Both the position numbers and the translations under genes were made by a program. 10,859 nucleotides of DNA from Candidatus Gastranaerophilales bacterium (lineage in GTDB: Bacteria > Cyanobacteriota > Vampirovibrionia > Gastranaerophilales > CAJFVJ01), in assembly GCA_028694275.1 (NCBI GenBank), contig JAQUTS010000048.1:1-10859 (forward strand), given 5' to 3'. Under the pieces are notes generated by a model. It did no database searches and was not told where the DNA came from. It saw nothing but the letters and a program-made list of their open reading frames with translations. Shown in pieces: positions 1-6,243 of the stretch (positions are counted from its first letter, which is position 1; every line of letters starts with the position of its first letter).

Positions 1-728
1 TAAAACAAGCAAGACAGACTTGTGATAAGGTTATTGTGTCAGTGTTTGTGAATCCTGTACAATTCGGCCCGAATGAGGATTATGACAAATATCCAAGAAC
101 CTTGGACTCAGATCATGAGCTTTGCGGCCGTAATGGTGTGGATGTTATTTTTGCACCGACTCCTTCTGAAATGTACCCTGATCAAAAATTGACAAAGATT
201 GTTCCGCCGATTGAATATCAAGGCATATTGTGCGGCAAATCACGCCCCGGTCATTTTGACGGCGTGGCTCTTGTTGTTACCAAGTTGTTCAATATTACGC
301 AGGCAGATGTGGCATTTTTTGGCCAAAAAGATGCTCAGCAGTTTATTATTATCAAAAAATTCGTTCAAGACTTGAATATTCCGATAGAGCTTGTAAGATG
401 CCCTATTATTCGTGATGAAGATGGTCTTGCGATGAGCTCTCGCAATACATATTTGAGTGATAAAGACAGAGAAAAAGCACTTTGTCTTAACAAGATGCTT
501 TCTTTGATTCAAGAGTTTTATGATAGTGGTGAATTGTCTATTGAAAAAGTCAAAAATGAGGCCGTAGCTCTTGTACCACAAGGGGTTGAGGTTGAGTATT
601 TTGAGTTTGTTTCATCGGATGATTTGGAGCCAAAGATGCTTTTAGAGGATGGGACTTTGGTTGCGATAGCAGTAAAACTTAACAATATAAGGCTTATAGA
701 TAACATAATCCTTGAAAAGAAATCTTAG
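1..728 (+). CDS. panC: Pantothenate synthetase, 5' end cut by window edge
   Basis: Pantothenate synthetase (pantoate--beta-alanine ligase) is cytoplasmic and joins D-pantoate to beta-alanine with ATP, the last step of vitamin B5 synthesis. The reading frame is open from position 3 with no start codon, so the gene begins before the window; the GTG at 36 is an internal valine codon. 241 residues are visible against about 280 for the family, so roughly the first 40, including the HIGH-type nucleotide motif, are missing. Visible family marks are SVFVNPVQFGPNEDYDKYPR near the left edge, GKSRPGHFDGVA (positions about 240-275), FFGQKDAQQ (about 315-343), and the KMSKS-equivalent DGLAMSSRNTYLS (about 420-460). 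The stop is TAG at 726-728. coaD follows closely, so two coenzyme A pathway steps are adjacent. Identification is very secure; only the 5' end is unknown. Confidence 0.96.
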   Translation, partial: KQARQTCDKVIVSVFVNPVQFGPNEDYDKYPRTLDSDHELCGRNGVDVIFAPTPSEMYPDQKLTKIVPPIEYQGILCGKSRPGHFDGVALVVTKLFNITQADVAFFGQKDAQQFIIIKKFVQDLNIPIELVRCPIIRDEDGLAMSSRNTYLSDKDREKALCLNKMLSLIQEFYDSGELSIEKVKNEAVALVPQGVEVEYFEFVSSDDLEPKMLLEDGTLVAIAVKLNNIRLIDNIILEKKS

Positions 729-740
729 AGATAATATAAT
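712..740 (+). promoter_or_regulatory. Sigma-70-type promoter for coaD, inside the end of panC
   Basis: The sequence shows TTGAAA at 712-717 and a perfect TATAAT at 735-740, separated by exactly 17 bases. This matches the consensus housekeeping promoter in 11 of 12 hexamer positions. The -35 box lies within the last codons of panC. The predicted transcript start is about 747, which gives a leader of about 15 nt carrying the GGAGG ribosome site. The spacing makes it more than a chance TATAAT, although AT-rich DNA produces such boxes often. It would let coaD and the division-like gene be expressed independently of panC. Confidence 0.6.
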
Positions 741-748
741 TTTATGGT

Positions 749-753
749 GGAGG
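749..753 (+). promoter_or_regulatory. Ribosome binding site that sets the coaD start
   Basis: GGAGG at 749-753 lies 8 bases before the GTG at 762. An in-frame ATG at 744 lies upstream of this site, has no Shine-Dalgarno sequence of its own, and would sit before the predicted transcript start. The GTG at 762 is therefore the better start, and it gives the N-terminus expected for the family. Confidence 0.75.
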
Positions 754-761
754 TTCCGACT

Positions 762-1247
762 GTGACTTTAGCAATATACCCGGGGAGTTTTGATCCCGTT
801 ACAAAAGGGCATATGGATGTTTTGAAAAGAGCATCAAGGATTTTTGATAAGGTTATTATCGCAGTCTTGAACAACCACGAAAAAGAACCTTTTATGTCTA
901 TGGAAGACAAATTGAATTTAATACAAGTAGCAGTGGCTGATGCTAATCTTTCAAATGTGGAAGTCGATTGTTTCGATGGCTTAACAGTTGAATATGCCAA
1001 GAAGAAAAATGCTAAAGTATTAATAAGGGGACTTAGGGCTGTCAGCGACTTTGAATACGAGATGCAGCTGGCCCAGATGAACCAAAATCTTGATAAATCA
1101 ATAGAGACGGTCTTTTTGACTACAAAGCCGAATTACAACTTCATTTCATCAAGAAGTGTGAAAGAGGCAGTAAGACTGGGCGGGGACGTATCTCAGCTGG
1201 TTCCCAAAAACGTTAATGAATATTTAATAAAGAGGTGCAAAGCATGA
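762..1247 (+). CDS. coaD: Phosphopantetheine adenylyltransferase
   Basis: CoaD transfers AMP from ATP to 4'-phosphopantetheine to make dephospho-CoA, the penultimate step of coenzyme A synthesis, in the cytoplasm. With the GTG start at 762 the protein has 161 residues, the usual bacterial length. It opens with the nucleotidyltransferase core YPGSFDPVTKGH (residues 6-17, with the T/HxGH motif TKGH). RGLRAVSDFEYE follows at about 89-100, and the ISSRSVKE motif at about 128-135. The longer reading from ATG 744 would add six residues before the normal beta-strand start and is not supported by a ribosome site. The gene follows panC by 33 bases. It ends in TGA overlapping the ATG of the next gene (ATGA, 1244-1247), which indicates translational coupling. 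Identification is essentially certain; the start choice is likely. Confidence 0.96.
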   Translation: MTLAIYPGSFDPVTKGHMDVLKRASRIFDKVIIAVLNNHEKEPFMSMEDKLNLIQVAVADANLSNVEVDCFDGLTVEYAKKKNAKVLIRGLRAVSDFEYEMQLAQMNQNLDKSIETVFLTTKPNYNFISSRSVKEAVRLGGDVSQLVPKNVNEYLIKRCKA

Positions 1248-1813
1248 CAGTTAACACGATTTACAATTTACTCGGCAGATTAGAAAATATCATCATTGCC
1301 AAAGGTATCCGCCTATTGCCATTGCCTTATGCCGTTGTAAACGTAAAAAATATCGAAGATGTATTGGACAGAATCAGAGTTTCTATCCCGGGAGAAATCC
1401 AAGAGGCAAGAGAGATTCTTCGTCGCAAAGATGAAATCTTAATGGAATCTCAAAACAAAGCCGATCATCTTTACCTTCAAGCTCAAGACAAAGCAAGAAG
1501 CTTGATAGATGATTCAGAAATCTTAAAAGCCGTAAGAGCAGAAGCAGAAAGAATCAAAGCTGAAACTATTGAAAATTGCGAAGCTTTGAAACAACAGACT
1601 TATGAAGAGGTTGAGCAAGTTAAACTTAACACTGCAAATGAAGTTGTTCGTATCAGAGAAGGTGCAGACAGATATGCTGAAGAAGTCCTTGGTAACTTGG
1701 ATCGCAATCTTCAGGATTTGCACGGAATCGTAAGAAACGGCCAGCAATATTTGACTCAGCTCAAATCTGAGGCTATCTCCAGAGTCCAAAGAGTTTCTAC
1801 TCCGCAAGATTAG
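1244..1813 (+). CDS. Cdv3/DivIVA-like coiled-coil protein, probable cell-division factor
   Basis: This 189-residue soluble protein has a short N-terminal part (1-45) and then a long, highly charged helical region (about 50-185) rich in E, K, R, A and Q with heptad character. There is no signal peptide or membrane segment. The motif IPGEIQEAREILRRKDEIL (about 48-66) followed by AQDKARSLIDD resembles the cyanobacterial DivIVA-like family (Cdv3), in which a similar 'EAxEIxRxKEEIL' stretch leads into coiled coil, and which from memory lies next to coaD in some cyanobacteria. Such proteins are linked to septum placement; that role is inferred here. Automatic annotation may call it 'ATP synthase subunit B-like' because of the coiled coil, but no transmembrane helix supports that. 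The ATG at 1244 is chosen over the GTG at 1235 because AGAGGTG (1231-1237) sits seven bases before it and because of the ATGA coupling to coaD. Confidence 0.7.
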   Translation: MTVNTIYNLLGRLENIIIAKGIRLLPLPYAVVNVKNIEDVLDRIRVSIPGEIQEAREILRRKDEILMESQNKADHLYLQAQDKARSLIDDSEILKAVRAEAERIKAETIENCEALKQQTYEEVEQVKLNTANEVVRIREGADRYAEEVLGNLDRNLQDLHGIVRNGQQYLTQLKSEAISRVQRVSTPQD

Positions 1814-1830
1814 TAATTCAAAAATATTTC

Positions 1831-1868
1831 AAAAAAAGATCTTCATTATCTAATGAGGGTCTTTTTTT
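1831..1868. terminator. Bidirectional intrinsic terminator between convergent genes
   Basis: Arms at 1831-1847 and 1852-1868 form a 17-bp stem with two G-U pairs around the loop ATCT. The outer part is A7 on the left and T7 on the right, so either strand yields a hairpin followed by a U tract. It serves the panC/coaD/Cdv3-like unit on the + strand and the tlyA operon on the - strand. The right arm overlaps the stop codon of the - strand acetyltransferase (1867-1869) by two bases. Confidence 0.85.
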
Positions 1869-2418
1869 ATAATTCTTTTTTTATAACACAAGGGTTGCCT
1901 GCTGCTAAAACATTTGCGGGTATGTCTTTGGTTACGACGCTTCCTGCTGCAATTGTTGTGTTATCTCCGATAGTTACCCCTGGCAAAATAAGAACCCCAG
2001 CGCCAATCCAGCAGTTGTGACCTATTTTTATAGGTTTTGCAAATTCCAGTCCTTCATTTCTTTCTTGGGCAATAAGAGGATGAGTCGCTGTCAAAACCTG
2101 AACACCAGGCGCAAAAAGAACATTGTTCCCCACTGTTATTTGACATACATCTAAAAATATACAATTGAAGTTCATATAAACATTTTCGCCAAGTTCAATA
2201 TTAAAGCCGTAATCGCAATAAAATGGCGGCTCTATGTAGAGGTTTTTCGGTGATTTTTTCAAGAGATTTTTCAGAAGTGCCTCTCTTTTTTCAGGTTCTG
2301 CAATGCTTGAAGAGTTATATTGCTCCAAGGTTAGTCTTGCTTGTTTTCTTAATTCAACAAGTTCAGAATCGGCAGGATCATATAATTGTCCTTTTATCAT
2401 TTTGTTTTTTTCACCCAT
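1867..2418 (-). CDS. maa: Maltose/galactoside-type O-acetyltransferase
   Basis: This cytoplasmic left-handed beta-helix enzyme belongs to the family that moves an acetyl group from acetyl-CoA to the 6-hydroxyl of sugars such as maltose, glucose or galactosides. It has 183 residues, typical for Maa. The N-terminal maltose acetyltransferase domain shows MIKGQLYDPADSEL (about 7-20) and an Arg/Leu-rich helix pair. YIEPPFYCDYGFNIELG (61-77) starts the hexapeptide repeats, which run to about residue 175 with repeats such as IGHNCWIGAG and ILPGVTIGDN. The probable catalytic histidine is H113 in TATHPL. An AGG lies about eight bases before the ATG, within the recN end, and only five bases separate it from recN, so it is the last gene of the tlyA operon. 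The exact sugar substrate cannot be told from sequence. Confidence 0.88.
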   Translation of the reverse strand: MGEKNKMIKGQLYDPADSELVELRKQARLTLEQYNSSSIAEPEKREALLKNLLKKSPKNLYIEPPFYCDYGFNIELGENVYMNFNCIFLDVCQITVGNNVLFAPGVQVLTATHPLIAQERNEGLEFAKPIKIGHNCWIGAGVLILPGVTIGDNTTIAAGSVVTKDIPANVLAAGNPCVIKKEL

Positions 2419-2423
2419 TGGCT

Positions 2424-4082
2424 TTACCTGTATTTTTCCAATAATTCTTTTGCGAAAGCTGTTGTTTTTTTATTGATTTCACCACCGGCTATGCGAGATA
2501 GGATTTGGATTTTGCTGTCAAAATCGAGCTCGTTTATTTCGACTTTTGTTGAGAAAAGGTCTTGGTGTTTTTCCACATGCAGGTGTTTATCTGCTGCTGC
2601 TGCAATAATCGGCTGGTGTGTGATGCAGATAATTTGGTGCGATTTTGAGAGCGTTTTCATTTTGTCTGCAACAGATTGTAGAGTAGGCCCTGAAATTCCT
2701 GTATCTATTTCATCAAAAATTACCGTATTAATACTGTCGGTTTTGGCAAAGATAGCTTTGATAGCAAGCATTACTCTTGATATTTCTCCGCCTGATGCAA
2801 TTTTGGCAAGTGGTTTTGGGCTTTCACCGGGGTTCGCGCTTATCAAAAATTCAACGTCATCAATACCTTGTGAGTCTTTGGGTTTTGTTTTTATGTTTAT
2901 TTCAAATTTTGCATTTGGCATTGCCAACTGATGGAGTTCATTTTCGATGAGGGCCGAAAGCTCTTTTGCAAGGGCGTTTCTTGAGTCAGAAAGTTTGTTT
3001 GCAAGTGTATCAGATTCCGCTTCTAGGGTTGTTATTTTTTCTTCGAGATTTTTGATATCTTCTTCTGCGTGTTCAATAGAATTTAGTTCTTGTTGAAAAG
3101 TTTTTAAACTATCCAGTATTCCATCAAGTGTTGCACCGTATTTGCGGCGAAGTTTGTCCAAAAGATTGAGTCTTTCTTCAATTTTTTCAAGAAGGTACGG
3201 ATCACAAGAAAGTGATTCGGAATAATCGCGCAGACTCTCTGATACATCACGCAAGATTGTGGAACTTTCTGATAAATTGTCCGCAATTTTTGACAGTTCA
3301 GGGTCGTATTGTGATGCTTTTATGAGTTTGGATTCTATTGTATTCAACGTTGATAATATGCTTGCGTCTTGGCCGTATATTGTGTAATAGCCTGAATAGG
3401 AGAGTTCTTTTAGGTCTTTTGCGTTGATTATTTTTTCGCGCTCGGTTTTGAGGTTTTCGAACTCATTGGTGTCTGTGATTTCTGCTTGTTCTATTTCATC
3501 AATTTGAAATTTCAAAAAGTCGATTTTTTTTTCAATATCTGTATTTTGTTGCGATTTTTGTTCGAATATTTTTTTGGCTTCCGATAGTTCTTTGTAAGAA
3601 GAGGAGTAATTTCCCAAAAGGGTCTTGTGTTCATTGTCGCCGTATTCATCGAGCAAAGCTATATGAGTTTTGGGCTGAATATATTTGTAGGTTTGATGCT
3701 GAGAGTGTATGTCAATCAAGAGGTTTTTGAGCTCTTGAAGAGTGCTCTGTGCGACCATTACGCCATTAACGCGAGAGCGGGTATTGGAGTGGGTTATTTC
3801 TCTGTATAGAAGTATTTCCCCATCAAAATCTATGCCGTTTTCATCAAAAAATTCTTTCACCAAAGGGTTTTTTGACTCAAGGTATAATTCTATTGCTGCT
3901 TTTTCTTTTCCTTCTTTGATGAGATCTTTGTTTGATCTTGCCCCTAATGCCGCATCAATGGCATCAATGATGATGCTTTTGCCTGCGCCTGTTTCGCCTG
4001 TCAAAATATTGAGACCCTTATCAAAAGAAATCTCAAGCTCATCAATCAGAGTGAAATCTTTTATCAAAATTGATTTAAGCAT
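2424..4082 (-). CDS. recN: DNA repair ATPase RecN
   Basis: RecN is an SMC-like ATPase that gathers and holds broken DNA ends during recombinational repair on the nucleoid. The 552-residue length and full motif set match the family. Walker A GETGAGKS is at residues 29-36, and TRSRVNG is at about 101-107. DIHSQHQ is at 124-130, where the long coiled-coil arms begin. The coiled coil covers about 155-385 and is rich in E, K and L. The ABC signature ASGGEISR is at 429-436, Walker B with catalytic acid (NTVIFDEIDTG) at 452-462, and the H-loop CITHQP at 486-491. The ATG overlaps the end of nadK by eight bases, so the two are coupled. In many bacteria recN is SOS-controlled through its own LexA box; buried inside an operon here, it shows no obvious separate operator. 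Confidence 0.97.
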   Translation of the reverse strand: MLKSILIKDFTLIDELEISFDKGLNILTGETGAGKSIIIDAIDAALGARSNKDLIKEGKEKAAIELYLESKNPLVKEFFDENGIDFDGEILLYREITHSNTRSRVNGVMVAQSTLQELKNLLIDIHSQHQTYKYIQPKTHIALLDEYGDNEHKTLLGNYSSSYKELSEAKKIFEQKSQQNTDIEKKIDFLKFQIDEIEQAEITDTNEFENLKTEREKIINAKDLKELSYSGYYTIYGQDASILSTLNTIESKLIKASQYDPELSKIADNLSESSTILRDVSESLRDYSESLSCDPYLLEKIEERLNLLDKLRRKYGATLDGILDSLKTFQQELNSIEHAEEDIKNLEEKITTLEAESDTLANKLSDSRNALAKELSALIENELHQLAMPNAKFEINIKTKPKDSQGIDDVEFLISANPGESPKPLAKIASGGEISRVMLAIKAIFAKTDSINTVIFDEIDTGISGPTLQSVADKMKTLSKSHQIICITHQPIIAAAADKHLHVEKHQDLFSTKVEINELDFDSKIQILSRIAGGEINKKTTAFAKELLEKYR

Positions 4083-4929
4083 TACTTTTTGGTGACACTC
4101 CCCAGTTAAGTTTTTCTTTCAGTACGGAATAGAAGCTTGTTTCTTTGTCTTTTAAGAAGACAAGCTTGGCTTTTTTGGGATTTTGTATGATATGGACTTT
4201 GGTTTTTTCTGTAAATTTGAAATTTTTCTGACCATCCGCCGTCACATATACGTTGTTTTTGCTTGAGCCCATTTTGATTGTGATTTTTTCAAAAACAGGC
4301 ACTACAAGCGGTCTTGCCGCCAAAGAATGCGCGCAAATCGGAACAATAATCATAACATCAACCGCAGGATGTACAATCGGCCCACCCGCTGAAAGCGTGT
4401 AGGCTGTTGAGCCTGTGGGTGTTGATATAATTAATCCATCAGCCAAATAATCGCTTACCAATTCATCGTTTATGTATAGATAAAGGCGTTCTGTTCTAGC
4501 GAGATTGCCGCCTTTTATGACTATGTCATTAAGCGCGTTGAAGTCAAATTTGTGCTCCTCATTGAAGCATTTGAGCATGAGTCTTTCTTCAATTTTGTAT
4601 TCGCCTGAGAGAAGTTTTTTGATTCCTGTTTCGATTTCATTTACCTGAAGTTGCGCCAAAAAGCCAAGCCTGCCGAGGTTTATACCAAAAACAGGTATGT
4701 CAAATTGTGCATAAAAGCGAGTTACGCTAATGAGAGTGCCATCCCCTCCTATAACAATGGCAAGTGAGATGTCTCTTTCAAATTCTTCTGTTTTTTTTGT
4801 GCAATCAGGGATTATTTTTTGGATGATATAGTTTTTTCCTGTTGATTTTAAAATCGCACAGATACGAGCCAAAACTTCTTCTGATGTTTTTATTTCGTCG
4901 TTGTATATTATTGCAATTTTTTCGAACAT
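4075..4929 (-). CDS. nadK: NAD kinase
   Basis: NAD kinase phosphorylates NAD to NADP with ATP or polyphosphate in the cytoplasm and sets the NADP pool for biosynthesis and redox defence. The 284-residue protein carries the hallmark GGDGTLI at 61-67 and GRLGFLAQ at 86-93. It also has NDIVIKGG around 134-141, the nucleotide-binding loop DGLIISTPTGSTAY at 164-177 and AGGPIVHP at 181-188. The start is ATG at 4929, five bases after the tlyA stop. The ribosome site is weak (AGGT close to the ATG), so translation is probably helped by coupling from tlyA. Its last codons overlap recN. The position between tlyA and recN matches the grouping seen in clostridia, supporting the assignment. Confidence 0.97.
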   Translation of the reverse strand: MFEKIAIIYNDEIKTSEEVLARICAILKSTGKNYIIQKIIPDCTKKTEEFERDISLAIVIGGDGTLISVTRFYAQFDIPVFGINLGRLGFLAQLQVNEIETGIKKLLSGEYKIEERLMLKCFNEEHKFDFNALNDIVIKGGNLARTERLYLYINDELVSDYLADGLIISTPTGSTAYTLSAGGPIVHPAVDVMIIVPICAHSLAARPLVVPVFEKITIKMGSSKNNVYVTADGQKNFKFTEKTKVHIIQNPKKAKLVFLKDKETSFYSVLKEKLNWGVSPKSNA

Positions 4930-4934
4930 AATAC

Positions 4935-5741
4935 CTATACCAAATTTGAAAATGCATCATTGATGATACTTTGTATTTTATCATCATCGAGAGAATTTTT
5001 TTCATCTTTTAAGTAAATTAAATATTCTATATTTCCGCTTGGCCCCGTAATTGGCGAAAAAGTCAAATTTTGCGGGTAAAGTTCCAATTTTTGGGCATGG
5101 TTTATTACATTTTTGATTACTTCTAGATGAGTGTTTGGATCTTTTACGACTCCGCCTTTTTGTATTTTGTCGCGTCCTGCTTCAAATTGTGGCTTGATTA
5201 ATAGAACCATGCTCTGTTTTTTGAGAAGTTTTTTAAAATTCCCAAGAACTTTTTCCAAAGAAATAAAAGACAAATCCGCACTCAAAAACTCGGCATCGAT
5301 GGGGGTTTGGCCGTATATTGTTTCTGTTGGGCAGTTTTTTATATTGGTGCGCTCTATTACGATGACCCTATCATCTGAGCGAAGTTTCCAATCAAGCTGA
5401 CCATAGCCGACATCTACGGCGTAGATTTTTTTGGCTCCAAACTTGAGCATGCAGTCAACAAAACCGCCTGTTGAAGCACCTGCATCAAGGCAAATTTTGT
5501 CTTTGAGGTCTATATTGAATTCTTTTATTGCTTTTTCTATTTTGAAGCCGCCACGGCTCACATACGGGTTTTTTTCGACTTCTATTTTTAGCTCATCTTC
5601 GTTTTTGATTTGAAAACCGGCTTTTGTGATTTTTTCGTCGTTGATTTTGACTTTTCCTGCCAAAATTGCAGCTTGAGCTTTGCTTTTTGTTTCGAAAAAG
5701 CCTTTTTCAGTCAGGATTTCGTCGAGTCGTTTTTTTGCCAT
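4935..5741 (-). CDS. tlyA: TlyA-family rRNA 2'-O-methyltransferase
   Basis: TlyA-type proteins methylate ribose 2'-hydroxyls of rRNA (in mycobacteria 16S C1409 and 23S C1920, which affects capreomycin binding). Old annotations call them hemolysin A. The 268 residues contain an N-terminal S4 RNA-binding domain (about 3-55, KKRLDEILTEKG to DELKI). A FtsJ-like methyltransferase follows: SRGGFKIEKA at 62-71, SAM-binding LDAGASTGGF at 85-94, SADLSFISL at about 154-162, and LIKPQFEAGR at 181-190. Candidate catalytic residues are K67, D156 and K183, by position only. It is the first gene of the tlyA-nadK-recN-acetyltransferase operon. No Shine-Dalgarno sequence precedes the ATG; instead a TATAAT lies seven bases upstream, so a leaderless transcript is possible. 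Which rRNA site it modifies is not visible. Confidence 0.93.
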   Translation of the reverse strand: MAKKRLDEILTEKGFFETKSKAQAAILAGKVKINDEKITKAGFQIKNEDELKIEVEKNPYVSRGGFKIEKAIKEFNIDLKDKICLDAGASTGGFVDCMLKFGAKKIYAVDVGYGQLDWKLRSDDRVIVIERTNIKNCPTETIYGQTPIDAEFLSADLSFISLEKVLGNFKKLLKKQSMVLLIKPQFEAGRDKIQKGGVVKDPNTHLEVIKNVINHAQKLELYPQNLTFSPITGPSGNIEYLIYLKDEKNSLDDDKIQSIINDAFSNLV

Positions 5742-5747
5742 AAAAAA

Positions 5748-5753
5748 ATTATA
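5748..5753 (-). promoter_or_regulatory. TATAAT box abutting the tlyA start
   Basis: On the - strand a perfect TATAAT (5753 down to 5748) is followed by six T and then the tlyA ATG. A transcript starting six to seven bases after the box would begin at or next to the ATG, giving a leaderless mRNA, and no ribosome binding site is present. No convincing -35 is found 16-18 bases upstream (ATGCAA at 17), and AT-rich DNA makes such boxes by chance, so the call is tentative. Confidence 0.35.
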
Positions 5754-5765
5754 AGCAAAAAGTAG

Positions 5766-5783
5766 AATCTTTGCATAAAGATT
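5766..5783. repeat. Small perfect inverted repeat upstream of tlyA
   Basis: AATCTTT-GCAT-AAAGATT forms a perfect 7-bp stem with a four-base loop. On the + strand it is followed by a short T run, which gives it a weak terminator look. On the - strand it would lie in the tlyA leader if transcription begins near 5889, or just upstream of the TATAAT box otherwise. The stem has only one G-C pair, so stability is low. Confidence 0.4.
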
Positions 5784-5895
5784 TTTGTGTGTAAAAAAAT
5801 AGGTAAAGTGGTATAAGTAATGTAGGCCTTGAGGTCGAAGTTTTTTTGCATAAAAACATGAGTATTACCGTCTTTAAGTGTAAAGATTTTTTCAT

Positions 5896-5904
5896 AATAT
5901 AGCA
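5896..5904 (-). promoter_or_regulatory. Candidate extended -10 promoter for the tlyA operon
   Basis: On the - strand TGCTATATT (5904 down to 5896) fits the extended -10 form TGnTATAAT with one mismatch. The start would be near 5889, giving a leader of about 148 nt before tlyA. No good -35 is visible, which extended -10 promoters can tolerate. It competes with the box next to the tlyA ATG as the operon's promoter. Confidence 0.3.
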
Positions 5905-5914
5905 AAAAAAGTTT

Positions 5915-5948
5915 TTCACTATACTTTGTGTGAATATCTTAAAGATAT
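5915..5948. promoter_or_regulatory. Two abutting inverted repeats, possible operator
   Basis: TTCAC (5915-5919) and GTGAA (5930-5934) form an inverted repeat with a 10-base spacer. It shares one base with a second palindrome, ATATCTT-A-AAGATAT (5934-5948), a perfect 7-1-7 repeat. They lie just upstream of the candidate extended -10 of the tlyA operon. The short-loop palindrome looks more like a dimer-protein site than a hairpin. The cognate regulator cannot be named, and chance occurrence in AT-rich DNA is possible. Confidence 0.35.
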
Positions 5949-5981
5949 GCTATATTTGAACGAATAGTAGTCTAAAGTATA

Positions 5982-5997
5982 TGTGATTTATTTCACA
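5982..5997. promoter_or_regulatory. CRP-family operator TGTGA-N6-TCACA
   Basis: TGTGATTTATTTCACA matches the cAMP receptor protein core consensus (TGTGA-N6-TCACA) in all ten conserved bases. The cyanobacterial regulator SYCRP1 recognises the same core. Its centre (between 5989 and 5990) lies about 60.5 bases before the start predicted from the promoter at 6015-6043, within one base of the classical class I activation distance of 61.5. A regulatory site driving the 51-codon gene is the simplest reading. It could also act on the divergent tlyA operon. Confidence 0.65.
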
Positions 5998-6014
5998 AAT
6001 AACCATTATGGGTA

Positions 6015-6043
6015 TTTACTTTTGGCTTCTTACGTACTAAAAT
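6015..6043 (+). promoter_or_regulatory. Candidate class I CRP-activated promoter for the 51-codon gene
   Basis: TTTACT at 6015-6020 (four of six -35 consensus bases) and TAAAAT at 6038-6043 (five of six -10 bases) are 17 bases apart, and the predicted start is about 6050. A weak -35 plus an ideally placed upstream CRP-type site is what an activator-dependent promoter looks like. The resulting leader to the ATG at 6244 would be about 194 nt. Confidence 0.45.
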
Positions 6044-6229
6044 TGTAACAAATTATTTTAAGCGAATGGATGATTATCTAGTAAAAAAATAAAAAAAGTG
6101 TTATTATTACAATATAAATTATTTAATCTAAAAAACAGCAGAAAACGAAAAACAAAATAACGGAAATCTCAGTCAAATTCCAAATAATGGTGCATTTTAT
6201 ATATATTTTGATTACATACCCCTAAAAAC

Positions 6230-6238
6230 AAGGAGGTG
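6230..6238 (+). promoter_or_regulatory. Near-perfect ribosome binding site of the 51-codon gene
   Basis: AAGGAGGTG at 6230-6238 is an almost complete complement of the 16S rRNA 3' end and ends five bases before the ATG at 6244. It is the strongest Shine-Dalgarno sequence in the window, and it is the main reason to believe the short gene. Confidence 0.85.
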
Positions 6239-6243
6239 CCTAA

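Larger units (their letters stand above)
5742..6243. other. 502-base divergent intergenic control region
   Basis: No gene is seen here. Forward reading frames are closed within about ten codons, and the - strand frame at 5711-5905 overlaps tlyA out of frame without a ribosome site. The region separates the - strand tlyA operon from the + strand 51-codon gene. It is strongly AT-rich and holds the inverted repeats, CRP-type operator and promoter boxes listed separately. The stretch 6050-6230 would be the leader of the small gene; it is A-rich and shows no strong hairpin or recognisable riboswitch core. No tRNA or origin-like array of repeated boxes is seen. Confidence 0.8.

Noticed and set aside
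744..746. ATG as the coaD start
   Set aside because: It lies upstream of the GGAGG site and of the predicted transcript start, and would lengthen the protein beyond the family N-terminus.
2386..2931. 181-codon open frame on the + strand over the recN 3' end
   Set aside because: It is antisense to conserved RecN motifs (Walker B, signature), so it is a mirror of codon bias rather than a gene.
5711..5905. 64-codon open frame on the - strand upstream of tlyA
   Set aside because: It starts at TTG, overlaps tlyA in another frame, has no ribosome site, and its sequence looks like translated AT-rich non-coding DNA.
5967..5980. NtcA-like site GTA-N8-TAT
   Set aside because: The NtcA consensus needs GTA-N8-TAC; the last base differs and no matching -10 lies at the expected distance.
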